This document shows positions 24,478 through 34,634 of a stretch of DNA of 57,903 nucleotides, one piece after another. The DNA lies in assembly GCA_947085405.1 (NCBI GenBank), contig CAMTWO010000007.1:1-57903 (forward strand), read 5' to 3'. The notes under the pieces were generated by a model. The model did not search any database. It worked only from the letters and a program-made list of their open reading frames with translations, and was not told where the DNA came from. This DNA is from JASEGV01 sp947085405. Lineage in GTDB: Bacteria; Bacteroidota; Ignavibacteria; UBA10030; BY39. Position 1 is the first letter of the stretch. Each line of letters starts with the position of its first letter. Made by a program: the position numbers and the translations under genes.

Positions 24478-25497
24478 ATGTTAATATCAGAAAAAAGATT
24501 AAAAGAAATTTTTAAAAACTTAAAAGGTAAGAAAGTGGCAATCATCGGCGATTTGATGCTCGATAGATATTTTTGGGGAACAGTTACGCGTATTTCTCCG
24601 GAAGCGCCAGTCCCTATTGTCGAAATTGAATCAGAATCCAATCGACTGGGAGGAGCAGCTAATGTTGCCAATAATATTAAATCATTAGGTGGCATACCGA
24701 TGCTTCTTGGTATATTAGGTAATGACCAGAGCGGCAAAAATTTTTTAGAAATCTGTAAACAACAAAATTTAGATACATCGGGAATTATTTCGGATGATGA
24801 CCGCCCGACTACAGTGAAGACACGCGTTATTGCACACAGCCAGCACGTAGTTCGTATTGACCGTGAATCGAAAATCGAAGCACCAAACAGTTTGCAACAA
24901 AAGCTTTTACAAATTTTAGAATCAAACATATCGACTATAGATGCAATCATAATCGAAGATTATAACAAAGGTGTTGTAGGGAAAGAAATTATTTCAGGTG
25001 CAGTGAAGATTAGTAAAAAATACGATAAAATAATTACGATTGACCCGAAGTTTAATAACTTTTTTGAATATAAAAACGTTACAGTTTTTAAACCTAATAG
25101 AAAAGAAACAGAAGAAGCTCTTGGAATTAAATTATCGGACGACCATGCACTTGAAGATGCAGGAAAACAACTTCTTGAAACATTACAAGCTGAACACGTG
25201 ATCATTACGAGAGGCGAGTATGGTATGGCGGTGTTCGGACGCAACGGTAGTTTTAAAAACATTCAAACAACTGCACGCTCGGTGTTAGACGTTTCAGGAG
25301 CAGGCGACACAGTCATCTCGACACTCACTATGGCAATGACAAGCGGAGCAGATATACTGGAAGCTGCGCTATTGGCAAATACCGCGGGGGGTATCGTGTG
25401 CGGTGAAGTTGGTATTGTACCAATAGATAAAAATGAATTGTATCAAACTCTTTTAGAAGATATGAATCATCGACCTCCGAGAAAAGCAGGTACATGA
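24478..25497 (+). CDS. rfaE1: D-glycero-beta-D-manno-heptose-7-phosphate kinase (HldE N-terminal half)
   Basis: The 339-residue PfkB-family kinase has the HldE-type start (LKGKKVAIIGDLMLDRYFWG), RISPEAPVPIVEIE, LGGAANVANNI and the ATP/active-site motif LDVSGAGDTVISTL with the catalytic Asp. It phosphorylates heptose-7-phosphate at C1, the step before adenylylation, for the lipopolysaccharide inner core. In Escherichia coli the two activities are fused; here they are separate genes overlapping by four bases (ATGA). It implies an ADP-heptose pathway and an LPS outer membrane. The start lies just after the composite repeat and has no clear ribosome-binding site. Confidence 0.93.
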   Translation: MLISEKRLKEIFKNLKGKKVAIIGDLMLDRYFWGTVTRISPEAPVPIVEIESESNRLGGAANVANNIKSLGGIPMLLGILGNDQSGKNFLEICKQQNLDTSGIISDDDRPTTVKTRVIAHSQHVVRIDRESKIEAPNSLQQKLLQILESNISTIDAIIIEDYNKGVVGKEIISGAVKISKKYDKIITIDPKFNNFFEYKNVTVFKPNRKETEEALGIKLSDDHALEDAGKQLLETLQAEHVIITRGEYGMAVFGRNGSFKNIQTTARSVLDVSGAGDTVISTLTMAMTSGADILEAALLANTAGGIVCGEVGIVPIDKNELYQTLLEDMNHRPPRKAGT

Positions 25498-25997
25498 TGG
25501 GTAATGTAGTTTCAAAGGAAGAATTAATCAGCATTCGGGCTTTACAAAAAAAGCAAAAGCAAAAAATCGTTTTCACAAACGGGGTATTTGATATAATCCA
25601 TCGCGGACACGTTGAATACTTGATGAAGGCAAAATCGGCTGGAGATGTTCTCATAGTTGGTTTGAACTCCGACGCTTCAGTCAGAAGAATTAAGGGGGAA
25701 AAAAGACCGATTGTTAATCAGCACGACAGGGCGTTTGTGTTAGCTAATCTTTGTCCCGTCGATTTTGTTTGCATTTTTGAAGAAGATACACCTTTGAAAT
25801 TAATAGAAGCAATCCTCCCGGACGTTTTGGTGAAAGGGGCAGATTGGAAAATTGAAAATATCGTGGGGAAAGATATTGTTGAATCCAACGGTGGTGAAGT
25901 AGCTACCATTGAGTTTATTCAGGATCGTTCTACGACAAATATCGTAGATACAATAATAAAAAAGTATTGTACAAATACTCAATCAGGGAATGATTAA
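25494..25997 (+). CDS. rfaE2: D-glycero-beta-D-manno-heptose 1-phosphate adenylyltransferase (HldE C-terminal half)
   Basis: The 167-residue nucleotidyltransferase has the HxGH motif in FTNGVFDIIHRGHVEYL, LIVGLNSDASVRRIKGEKRP, and the closing RSTTNIVDTI. It makes ADP-heptose from heptose-1-phosphate and ATP. An alternative ATG lies three bases into the frame. It overlaps rfaE1 by four bases and the tamB-like gene by eight, so an LPS precursor enzyme is translated together with an outer-membrane assembly factor. Confidence 0.94.
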   Translation: MMGNVVSKEELISIRALQKKQKQKIVFTNGVFDIIHRGHVEYLMKAKSAGDVLIVGLNSDASVRRIKGEKRPIVNQHDRAFVLANLCPVDFVCIFEEDTPLKLIEAILPDVLVKGADWKIENIVGKDIVESNGGEVATIEFIQDRSTTNIVDTIIKKYCTNTQSGND

Positions 25998-28900
25998 AAA
26001 AGTACTAAAAATTATCGGTTATTTGTTTGGGTTGTCTGTTTTTATCTTTATTGTTGCAATTGGTTTTACTCAATCCAAATTTTTTAAAGATCGTTTGCGG
26101 GAATTTATCCTTTCAAATGTTTCTGAAAATATCGATGGCTCACTTTATCTTGGTACTATCAGTGGGAATTTTATTACAGGTTTTTCGATTGATTCACTCG
26201 CTATCACGCATGGCGGGGGAGTCTTTCTTTCGGTCGGTAAAATAAAATTACACCACGACCCTTATACAATATTAGGGAAAAAAATTACACTCCGCAGTTT
26301 AACAGTAGAACACCCTAAAGTAAACATCTTGAAATCGAAAGATGGCAAATGGAACATCTCTGAAATTTTTAGAGCGAAGGATAAAGCTCCATCAAAATTT
26401 GATTGGACGATTGCATTTGAGAATGTTAAAATAATAAATGGAACATTTCTCGTCCACGATTCACTTCGAGAAGTTTTCAAGCACCATATCGATACTACCA
26501 CTCAATATTTAGATTATCGCCATTTAACGGTAAATAATTTAAGCACAGAGATTTCCGGAGTCTTCAAACATAACAATATCAAACTGAAGATTAAAGATTT
26601 ACACGGATATTTACCGTCAACATTGTTCAGTTTGTCGTCGCTCAGCGGCGAAATCGTCCTCAATGAAGAAAACATTGAAGTGAAAAATCTTGTGGCGGCT
26701 TCTAAAAATTCCAGTATAAAAATAGATGCAAGCTTGAAGGATGTGAATATTTTCAACAAACTTTTGTTGGCAGATTTTGAAAAAAAACAGGTTTCACTAA
26801 AAGTTACGGGGAGCGTTGTAAGTCTGAACGAATTGAAAAGTTTTCTGCCGCCTGTCTATTTCTTGAATGGATCCGTTTACTTGGATATGGATGCAAAAGG
26901 GAAGTTCGGCGATTTTTTTGTGAACCATCTCAATGTGCAAACTTTTAATTCATCCCTAAAAATTGAGGGCAATCTATCGAACCTTCATAAACCCAACGAT
27001 TTATTTTTAAATTTCAAAATTGATGAAGCTCGTATCAAGCCGTCGGATGTTAATCAGTTGCTCCCTTATTTCAATATTCCTAAATTTAAAAACATAAATA
27101 ACACACTCATTTTTGCAAATTATGTTGGAAATCCTTTGGATTTCAAAACGCAAGTAAATATCCAAACAGATGCAGGTAAAGCTCAGGCTGAGGTCAGCCT
27201 CAATCTAAAAGATTCGTTGATGAAGTATAGTGGTAATTTTAAATCATTCGGTTTGAATATTGCCAAATTATTAGATGACGAAACATACATCAGCGATTTA
27301 AACTCTTCTGGAACTTTTGAAGGCATCGGTACAAGTATTAATAACCTTAATGCACAAGTTAATTTGAAAATTGATTCATCGAAATTTGCAAACGTAAAGT
27401 TAGATAACTCAAACCTCGCGATTCAAGTTCATGATAAACGAATCGAGATGGTCTCTCTCCTCAAATCCGACCGAATGAAATCGTACATCACAGCTAATCT
27501 GGATTATACAAACAGTCATTTACCAAGTTTTAATATTGAAGCGTCAGTTACATCTTTAAATCTTGCTAATTTTTTAAATGATAAACATTATGAAAGCGAC
27601 CTCTCCCTACAAGCCTCGGTTATGCTCGCGGGCACAAATATAAATAATGCGAATGCAACTGCAAACTTAACAATATTTCCTTCAATAGTTGGTAAACATA
27701 AATTTCAAACCGAAGAATTTCTTCTAACATTAAATCAGAGCGATGATTCAAATAAGATTTTAAAAATTGAATCCTCGATGGCTGATATTTTACTAAACGG
27801 TAACGTCGATTTCCCCAAAATTCCTTCCATATTCACTGATATCGTTTCAAGCATTTCTAAAGCAATCTCCTACCGAACTTCAATATCCGAAAGTTTGTAT
27901 GTAGAAAATAAATCCCACGTTGAACAAAATGACGAAAGCCCTTATTGGTTCAATTATGACATTCGCTCAAAAAATTTAGCATCCATATCGAACATAATCA
28001 ACAAAACACCTTTTAATTTCGAGGGGACACTTAAAGGTTCAGTAATCAAAAATGGAGGCGGCATTACGAACACAGGAAATATCGAAATCAAAGATTTCTT
28101 TATCGGCTCAGCGGGAAAAGGAATTTTAATGTCGGAAGGTACAATAAAATATAACATCGATTCTCTCACAGAAAAAAACCTTTTTGAGAAATTAAATCTA
28201 AATGTTTCTTCAAAGCTACAAAAAATTGTTTTTAACAAAATCGACCTGAATAATTTAAAATTCACCCTTGATTTTTCCGAATCGAAAGGAAAACTGTTAT
28301 ACGATTCGAATATAGGAAAAGCAAACAGGTTAAGTTTTATTTCAGAAGTTGCTGTTCACCCGAATTCTTTTGAATTTTTGTTTCCGAGTTTGAGTTTAGC
28401 GTGGGGCGATTACTCATGGGAAGGTAACGAAGCGTTTGCTATTTCTATAAATCCTGAGGAATTAAGATTGAAAAATTTTATCCTTCACCGGAACAATAAA
28501 GAAAAAATATATATCGACGGTAATTTGTTAGCCGATGGTATAATCAATCTCAATGGCCGTATCGAAAAATTTGAGTTAGAAGGATTGCATCATTTTATTA
28601 AGAATGAAAATTTAAAAAATCCTAAAAACAGAGTATATGGTAAGGTTAATTCCGAGATGAAGTTTTCAGGTAGTTTAGAAAATCCTGTTATAAGTATAAC
28701 AGTAAATGTTGATACTATTTTTTACAGAAATTCAAATTTTGGTGAACTCAAAAGTTCATTTAATTACTTCAATAAATATCTGGGAGTAAGTATTAATTTC
28801 GCGAGCGCAGGAGTCGACACAAAACCCGATTTTATTATCAGCGGAAAACTACCGATTGATTTATCTTATAAAGAAGAAAATAAATTATTTCCCGATGAAC

Positions 28901-30483
28901 CTTTAGATTTGAAAATCGTTTCGTCCGGATTTCAATTAAGCGTTTTAAATCCATTAATACCTGCAATCGACGATTTACAAGGTATGCTGATTTGCGATAT
29001 GAGTATAACGGGAACCCCGAAGCAGCCAAATTATACTGGAACAATCAAATTACAGCAGTCGAGGTTTTTATTGCTCGGAAATAATATTTACTACAATTTA
29101 TCAGGTTCGTTAATATCGGATGTTGACAAAATACATCTTTCCCAATTCCAACTTAACAACGATAAATCGGATTATGCGGAAGGGAAAGTAAATATTAACG
29201 GATTCTTTGCTTTAAGAGAATATAAGATTAGTAATTTTGATTTGAATGCAACCGGTCAGCTTTTACTTTTGAAGGAAACCTCACGCAGAAAGATGCAAAA
29301 CATGTACGGACGCCTTGTTGGAATGGTTGGCAACGAAGGACTCCATTTTAAAGGTTCGTTGACTAAATCGAATATATCTGGAAATGTGATAGTTCAAGAT
29401 GCGAATATTGTTTTCCCTCCATCGCAATCAAGCGGCTATAACGAATCGGGAGGAATTGTCAGATATGTGGCTGTTGATGATACAACCAAATTAGATAAAC
29501 AGGTTGATTTGAAGCATCAGTTTTATTCTGCAATGTACGATACGAATAAAAAATATTTGGCAGGAGAGATGCAAACCGAAAGTAAATTTTTAGCCGGATT
29601 AACTTATGATGTAACCCTCGAGACCAAAGGAACCACAAGTATTCGTATGATTTTTAATCCTGCTACAAGCGAAGAATTGTATGCGGAGTTAGATGGCAAA
29701 ATTAATTTACAACGAGTTGGTAACAGGAACTATTCGATCGGCGAAATATCTGTATCAGAGAGGTCGTACTACAATTTTTTCAAAAGGTTTGAAGCTGCCG
29801 GCAAGTTAAAATTTTTAGGCGACCCAAATAATCCTGAGTTGGATATCAAAGCCACTTATTCGGGTTTAAGAAAACCACCAACTCTTACACCCGACTCAGT
29901 GGTAGCCGAACAAAAAGTAACTATTACACTTACAATTTCAGGCACCCGACTTGAACCGCATTTGACTATGAATATTACAATTGATGATAAAGAATATTAT
30001 GAAGTTGGAGGAGATTTACAGAGCGATGCAATATCGTTTCTTTTCACAAATAAATTCCGTGACGACTTAAATGCTCGCGAAAAATCCGATATCGTCTCAA
30101 GTTTAAGTTCATCTGCCGGAACATCGATTGTTGCAGGAGCTACTTCAACATTGTTATCCGGGATTCTTACCGATTTTTTAAGACGTGAGTTTGAATTTAT
30201 CAGATCGGCGGAAATAACTTATCATGGCGGAAGCATTCAACAATCTGCAGACCTGCGGTTGAGCGGACAAATATTCAATGCGTATTGGAGATTTGGTGGG
30301 AGAATTTTCGATGATATTAATAATGCTAATATCAGTTTTACACTTAACTTTGGCGATATTCTGGAATCAGATAAAATGAAAAAATTGTTCCTTCAATTAG
30401 AGCGTAAGGTTGATGCAGGCGAATATACAATCGATAAAAAATTAACTAACAGCGCCCGAATATTCTATAAATGGTCATTTTAA
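25990..30483 (+). CDS. tamB: TamB-like translocation/assembly module protein
   Basis: The 1497-residue protein has one N-terminal membrane helix (IIGYLFGLSVFIFIVAIGFT), an AsmA/TamB-like opening (LGTISGNFITGFSIDSLAI, LTVEHPKVNILKSKDGKWNI) and a very long beta-rich middle. The C-terminal TamB domain (about 1100-1497) includes TGTPKQPNYTGTIKLQ, MQNMYGRLVGMVGNEGLHFK and the GDILESDKMKKLFLQLERKV end. Such proteins bridge the periplasm between inner membrane and an Omp85 barrel and help lipid transport or barrel insertion. It overlaps rfaE2 and runs into rnr. No TamA is seen next to it. Confidence 0.88.
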   Translation: MIKKVLKIIGYLFGLSVFIFIVAIGFTQSKFFKDRLREFILSNVSENIDGSLYLGTISGNFITGFSIDSLAITHGGGVFLSVGKIKLHHDPYTILGKKITLRSLTVEHPKVNILKSKDGKWNISEIFRAKDKAPSKFDWTIAFENVKIINGTFLVHDSLREVFKHHIDTTTQYLDYRHLTVNNLSTEISGVFKHNNIKLKIKDLHGYLPSTLFSLSSLSGEIVLNEENIEVKNLVAASKNSSIKIDASLKDVNIFNKLLLADFEKKQVSLKVTGSVVSLNELKSFLPPVYFLNGSVYLDMDAKGKFGDFFVNHLNVQTFNSSLKIEGNLSNLHKPNDLFLNFKIDEARIKPSDVNQLLPYFNIPKFKNINNTLIFANYVGNPLDFKTQVNIQTDAGKAQAEVSLNLKDSLMKYSGNFKSFGLNIAKLLDDETYISDLNSSGTFEGIGTSINNLNAQVNLKIDSSKFANVKLDNSNLAIQVHDKRIEMVSLLKSDRMKSYITANLDYTNSHLPSFNIEASVTSLNLANFLNDKHYESDLSLQASVMLAGTNINNANATANLTIFPSIVGKHKFQTEEFLLTLNQSDDSNKILKIESSMADILLNGNVDFPKIPSIFTDIVSSISKAISYRTSISESLYVENKSHVEQNDESPYWFNYDIRSKNLASISNIINKTPFNFEGTLKGSVIKNGGGITNTGNIEIKDFFIGSAGKGILMSEGTIKYNIDSLTEKNLFEKLNLNVSSKLQKIVFNKIDLNNLKFTLDFSESKGKLLYDSNIGKANRLSFISEVAVHPNSFEFLFPSLSLAWGDYSWEGNEAFAISINPEELRLKNFILHRNNKEKIYIDGNLLADGIINLNGRIEKFELEGLHHFIKNENLKNPKNRVYGKVNSEMKFSGSLENPVISITVNVDTIFYRNSNFGELKSSFNYFNKYLGVSINFASAGVDTKPDFIISGKLPIDLSYKEENKLFPDEPLDLKIVSSGFQLSVLNPLIPAIDDLQGMLICDMSITGTPKQPNYTGTIKLQQSRFLLLGNNIYYNLSGSLISDVDKIHLSQFQLNNDKSDYAEGKVNINGFFALREYKISNFDLNATGQLLLLKETSRRKMQNMYGRLVGMVGNEGLHFKGSLTKSNISGNVIVQDANIVFPPSQSSGYNESGGIVRYVAVDDTTKLDKQVDLKHQFYSAMYDTNKKYLAGEMQTESKFLAGLTYDVTLETKGTTSIRMIFNPATSEELYAELDGKINLQRVGNRNYSIGEISVSERSYYNFFKRFEAAGKLKFLGDPNNPELDIKATYSGLRKPPTLTPDSVVAEQKVTITLTISGTRLEPHLTMNITIDDKEYYEVGGDLQSDAISFLFTNKFRDDLNAREKSDIVSSLSSSAGTSIVAGATSTLLSGILTDFLRREFEFIRSAEITYHGGSIQQSADLRLSGQIFNAYWRFGGRIFDDINNANISFTLNFGDILESDKMKKLFLQLERKVDAGEYTIDKKLTNSARIFYKWSF

Positions 30484-30494
30484 ACAAAAAATTT

Positions 30495-32630
30495 ATGACA
30501 CTAGAAGAAAAAATATTAAAACTGATTTATAAGTATCCGAACGAAACTTTTAAAGCTCATCAATTAGCAAGACGACTGTCGCTGAAAGATGAACTCGATA
30601 TACTAACACTACAAAATACTCTGAAAGAGTTAGTTCTGACAAACAAACTGAGTCCGGCTTCTCGAAAAAAATATGGCGTCTATAAACCACCTAGGTCAAC
30701 TCAAAAAATAGGTGTGTTCACACGTATAAAAAACGGTTCGGGTTTAGTAAAATTAAACCCGCCCGACGAAGGAAATGTTTTAATTTCTTCAAATTACATT
30801 TCAACTGCTCTTGATGATGATATTGTTTCGGTTGCAATTTTTCCTGTGTTGTTAAAAGAAGCTGCAAACGATACTGAAACTTTACCCTACGAAGGTGAAG
30901 TCGTAGAGATAATTAAAAGAAGCAAAAAACCGTTGATTGGAGTGGTGGATAAAAATAAAAATATTTTCTTCGTAATACCAGACGATTCACGCATCAGGCG
31001 GGATGTTTTCATACCACCAGGAAAAACATTAGGTGCTCGTCCCGGTAATAAAGTAACTTTCGTGATTGAAGAGTGGAAATACATTAATCATAATCCTGAA
31101 GGCAGGGTAATTGAGATAATTGGGAAAGCCGGTGAAATAAAAACTGAAATTATCTCTGTGATTCATCAGTTTAAATTGCCTTTGGTATTTCCGAATAATG
31201 TAATTACTGAAGCTGAAAATGTATCAGAGGAAATTCCTCATCGTGTAATCAAAGAACGGCTTGATTTTCGGGACGGAGTATGTTTTACAATCGATCCGGA
31301 AGATGCAAAAGATTTTGATGATGCCGTATCCTTAAAAGAAATAAATTCTACGACATACGAATTAGGAGTGCACATCGCTGATGTAAGTCATTATGTTAAA
31401 GAAGGCTCAAAAATTGATCATGAAGCATTCTCAAGGGGAACGAGTGTGTATTTGGCGAATGAGGTTATTCCGATGCTTCCCGAAGTTTTATCGAATGGAA
31501 TTTGCAGCCTCGTCCCCAAACGCGACAGATTAGCTTTTTCAGTCTTTATAACTATCACTAAGCAGGGTAAAATTATTGATTATAAGTTAGCTAAAACAGT
31601 AATCAACAATAAGAGGCGTTTTAGTTATGAAGAAGTTCAGGAAATCTTGGAAAGCGGAGCAGGAGACTACGCCGATACTTTGTTAAAAATGCATAAATTG
31701 AGTCAAACCCTTCTCAAAAACCGTTTAAAAGAAGGCAGCATCGACTTTGAGAGTACGGAAGTTAAATTTAAATTCGATAAACAGGGTAACCCGATAGAGA
31801 TAATCAGGAAGGAGAGGTTAGATGCCCATCGGTTGGTCGAAGATTTTATGCTTTTAGCGAACAAAGTTGTAGCCGAACATATTAAAGCAGGAAGAAAATC
31901 TATCAAAACACCTTTCATCTATCGCATTCACGATAGACCCGATCCTGATAAGATTAAAGAACTTGCCGATTTTGTTTCACAATTCGGCTACACGTTAGAA
32001 AAGGGAGATGGAATGACTTCGAAAAAACTGCAAAAACTTCTCGACAGTTGCCGGGGTAAAGAAGAAGAAGCAGTTATAAACGAAATAGCTATTCGATCTA
32101 TGGCTAAAGCTATTTACTCTGAAAAAAATATTGGACATTTTGGATTAGGATTTAAACACTATACACACTTTACATCACCAATACGCCGATACCCTGACTT
32201 AGTGGTTCATAGATTACTAACAGATTATTTGACTGAGCCTGCCTCTAAAAAAGTTAAGGAATCGCACGCTACGATAGATGAAATATGTGTGCAATCGAGC
32301 GCCCGCGAGCGTTTAGCAATTGAAGCCGAACGTGCTTCGATAAAAGTTATGCAAGTAGAATTTATGAAACGGCACGTAGGTGATCATTTCAGAGCAATCA
32401 TTTCCGGGATCACTAAGTTCGGACTCTTTATAGAAATCATGGATTTGTTAGTTGAAGGGTTAGTCCATATCCGAGACCTTGAGGATGACTATTATGTTTT
32501 TGATGAAAAAAATTATACTTATATTGGCAGGCGAACAAAGAAACGTTATAGATTAGGCGACAAAGTTAAGGTCCAAGTTGTGCGTGTTAGTTCAATCGAC
32601 CGTCAAATCGATTTTCGTATAATTGATTAA
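30495..32630 (+). CDS. rnr: Ribonuclease R
   Basis: Domains in order: N-terminal winged helix (LEEKILKLIYKYPNETFKAH), cold-shock domains (about 70-220), the RNB exonuclease domain with FTIDPEDAKDFDDAVSL (metal-binding aspartates), SVYLANEVIPMLPEVLSNGI and FTSPIRRYPDLVVHRLL, then an S1 domain (ISGITKFGLFIEIMDLLVEG). It degrades structured RNA 3' to 5'. The ATG at 30495 gives 711 residues and fits the family start; an ATG at 30471 overlapping tamB is possible. Neither has a clear ribosome-binding site, so translation may be coupled to tamB. Confidence 0.95.
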   Translation: MTLEEKILKLIYKYPNETFKAHQLARRLSLKDELDILTLQNTLKELVLTNKLSPASRKKYGVYKPPRSTQKIGVFTRIKNGSGLVKLNPPDEGNVLISSNYISTALDDDIVSVAIFPVLLKEAANDTETLPYEGEVVEIIKRSKKPLIGVVDKNKNIFFVIPDDSRIRRDVFIPPGKTLGARPGNKVTFVIEEWKYINHNPEGRVIEIIGKAGEIKTEIISVIHQFKLPLVFPNNVITEAENVSEEIPHRVIKERLDFRDGVCFTIDPEDAKDFDDAVSLKEINSTTYELGVHIADVSHYVKEGSKIDHEAFSRGTSVYLANEVIPMLPEVLSNGICSLVPKRDRLAFSVFITITKQGKIIDYKLAKTVINNKRRFSYEEVQEILESGAGDYADTLLKMHKLSQTLLKNRLKEGSIDFESTEVKFKFDKQGNPIEIIRKERLDAHRLVEDFMLLANKVVAEHIKAGRKSIKTPFIYRIHDRPDPDKIKELADFVSQFGYTLEKGDGMTSKKLQKLLDSCRGKEEEAVINEIAIRSMAKAIYSEKNIGHFGLGFKHYTHFTSPIRRYPDLVVHRLLTDYLTEPASKKVKESHATIDEICVQSSARERLAIEAERASIKVMQVEFMKRHVGDHFRAIISGITKFGLFIEIMDLLVEGLVHIRDLEDDYYVFDEKNYTYIGRRTKKRYRLGDKVKVQVVRVSSIDRQIDFRIID

Positions 32631-32638
32631 CCAGAAAA

Positions 32639-32911
32639 ATGCAAGCCGAAGCAATTATCATCGTCAAAGGAATGGTTCAGAGTGTTGGGTTCCGGTATTT
32701 TGTAATGAACCTTGCAAACCGTTTGGGATTAACCGGATTCGTCAAAAATCTTCATAATGGTGATGTTGAAATTGTTGTTCAAGGCGACCGTTCATTAGTC
32801 AACGACCTAATCCATGAAGTGAGAATAGGTCCGAGGTTCGCCGATGTAAGAGATGTAAAAGTTCAATTGAAACAAATAGAAAATATTTATCAAAGGTTTG
32901 ATATTTTATGA
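32639..32911 (+). CDS. acyP: Acylphosphatase
   Basis: The 90-residue protein has the two acylphosphatase motifs: VKGMVQSVGFRYFV with the phosphate-binding Arg, and GFVKNLHNGDVEIVVQG with the catalytic Asn. It hydrolyses acyl phosphates in the cytosol. It follows rnr by eight bases and overlaps ispF by four (ATGA). Confidence 0.93.
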   Translation: MQAEAIIIVKGMVQSVGFRYFVMNLANRLGLTGFVKNLHNGDVEIVVQGDRSLVNDLIHEVRIGPRFADVRDVKVQLKQIENIYQRFDIL

Positions 32912-33390
32912 AAATGCGTATTGGTTTTGGTTATGATGTTCATCCTTTTGCGGAAAATAGAAAATTAATCTTAGGCGGCGTTGATATTTCATTTACAAAA
33001 GGATTATTAGGGCATTCAGACGCGGATGCTTTGTGCCACGCAATTGGCGACGCTTTGCTTGGAGCAGCGGCTCTTGGCGATATCGGGAAACATTTTCCTG
33101 ATAACGACCCCCAGTATAAAGGTATATCGAGTTTGAAACTTTTAAAAAATATCCGTGCCTTATTGCAAACGAATGGTTATGAAATAGTAAATATTGATTC
33201 CACAATTGCATTGGAATCACCTAAGTTGGCTACTTATATTGATCAAATCTGTGAAAGTATAGCTTCTACTCTTAATATGGCAATCCCGGATATTTCTGTA
33301 AAAGCAACCACTACAGAAAAATTAGGATTCGTGGGCAAAGGTGAAGGCATAGCGGTATATGCAGTAGCACTAATTGAAAAATCCTCCTAA
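32908..33390 (+). CDS. ispF: 2-C-methyl-D-erythritol 2,4-cyclodiphosphate synthase
   Basis: The 160-residue protein has the zinc ligands Asp10 and His12 (RIGFGYDVHPF), GHSDADALCHAIGDALLGAA with His44, DIGKHFPD, and the C-terminal KATTTEKLGFVGKGEGIAVY. It makes the cyclic diphosphate of the MEP isoprenoid pathway. It implies the organism uses MEP rather than mevalonate. The start codon overlaps the acyP stop. Confidence 0.96.
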   Translation: MKMRIGFGYDVHPFAENRKLILGGVDISFTKGLLGHSDADALCHAIGDALLGAAALGDIGKHFPDNDPQYKGISSLKLLKNIRALLQTNGYEIVNIDSTIALESPKLATYIDQICESIASTLNMAIPDISVKATTTEKLGFVGKGEGIAVYAVALIEKSS

Positions 33391-33415
33391 CATTTAAATT
33401 AACTAATAATCACAA

Positions 33416-34036
33416 ATGGATTTACAAGCAATAATACAATTTTTATCTGAAGTTGAACCAATTCTAATTTATCTTGGAATATTTTTCATAGCATATATCG
33501 AAAATATTTTCCCTCCTTCTCCGAGCGATGTCGTAATTGTATTCGGTGGTTCGATGGTAGCAATCGGAAAATCGAATTTTTTTGCTACTCTATTCTTTGC
33601 GTCAATGGGCAGTATGTTAGGTTTTATTACAATGTATTTAATCGGTAAATGGTTCGGGCGGCATATAATCGAAACAAGAAAATACAAGTTCATCCCTGTC
33701 GATAATATACATAAAATGGAAAAGTGGTTTAGTAAATATGGATATGCTATAATAATTGCAAACCGGTTTTTAGCCGGAACACGGGCAATCGTTTCCTTCT
33801 TTGCAGGAATTTCGGAAATGAACCTCAAAATAACTGCTATTTTATCGTTAGTCAGTGCAATGGTTTGGAATGTAATCCTCCTTTATTCGGGTTATATAAT
33901 GGGAAGAAATTGGCATAAGATAAGCGAGCACTTAGAAACATATTGGATGGTTGTTACTTCAGTTATGTTACTTGTTGCTTGTTTATGGATAATATACTAT
34001 CTCGTATTTCAAAGAAAGAAAACAAAGAATGCTTGA
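33416..34036 (+). CDS. DedA-family membrane protein
   Basis: The 206-residue protein has the DedA/SNARE-associated pattern: ENIFPPSPSDVVIVFGGSMV, GSMLGFITMYLIGKWFGR, and NRFLAGTRAIVSFFAGISEM. Four to five membrane stretches surround the re-entrant loops. Members of the family flip lipid carriers such as undecaprenyl phosphate or phosphatidylethanolamine. The next gene, a PAP2 phosphatase, overlaps by eight bases, which fits a shared role in recycling polyprenyl diphosphate (inference). Confidence 0.9.
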   Translation: MDLQAIIQFLSEVEPILIYLGIFFIAYIENIFPPSPSDVVIVFGGSMVAIGKSNFFATLFFASMGSMLGFITMYLIGKWFGRHIIETRKYKFIPVDNIHKMEKWFSKYGYAIIIANRFLAGTRAIVSFFAGISEMNLKITAILSLVSAMVWNVILLYSGYIMGRNWHKISEHLETYWMVVTSVMLLVACLWIIYYLVFQRKKTKNA

Positions 34037-34634
34037 GTCGTTAGTTGAGATAGATAAGTTTTTATTTATATTTATCAATAATTATTTAGCAAATAGCTTC
34101 TGCGATTTCTTAATGCCAATTCTTACAGATTGGGATAAAACTTTGGTTGGAAGAATAATTATTTTTCTATCAGTTACTTTATTGGTTTTCAAAGGAGGAA
34201 ATAAAGGTAGGATAGTTATAACACTTCTTATTGTTACGATAGCTGCAAGCGATCAGTTAAACAGCTCGATACTTAAATCGCTGGTAGGACGACCAAGACC
34301 CTGTCATGTAGTTGAGGGTACGATGGTTATGGATCAAATCCGTCTGTTGGTAAATTGCGGTTCGGGATATTCCTTTCCTTCATCTCACGCTACAAATTAT
34401 TTTGCTGCCGCCACACTTATTTCGTTTTTCTACTCAAAAACAAAGTGGCTTTTCTTTGCTTTAGCATCTTCGATTGCATTTTCAAGAGTTTATGTAGGTG
34501 TTCATTTCCCGGCTGATGTTTTTGCAGGAGCATTCGAGGGGGCATTAATGGCGTTTATAATTTTCCACTCTTGGCTATTTCTCAACAAGAAATTTTTCCG
34601 GTTCGATTATGAAACTTCTAAAATCAAAACATAA
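34029..34634 (+). CDS. PAP2-family lipid phosphatase
   Basis: The 201-residue membrane protein carries all three PAP2 motifs: KSLVGRPRP (K-x6-RP), SFPSSHAT (PSGH-like, with Ser for Gly) and SRVYVGVHFPADVFAG (SR-x5-H-x3-D). It should dephosphorylate a lipid phosphate or diphosphate, possibly undecaprenyl diphosphate, at the outer face of the inner membrane. It overlaps the DedA gene by eight bases and lnt by 26. Confidence 0.92.
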   Translation: MLESLVEIDKFLFIFINNYLANSFCDFLMPILTDWDKTLVGRIIIFLSVTLLVFKGGNKGRIVITLLIVTIAASDQLNSSILKSLVGRPRPCHVVEGTMVMDQIRLLVNCGSGYSFPSSHATNYFAAATLISFFYSKTKWLFFALASSIAFSRVYVGVHFPADVFAGAFEGALMAFIIFHSWLFLNKKFFRFDYETSKIKT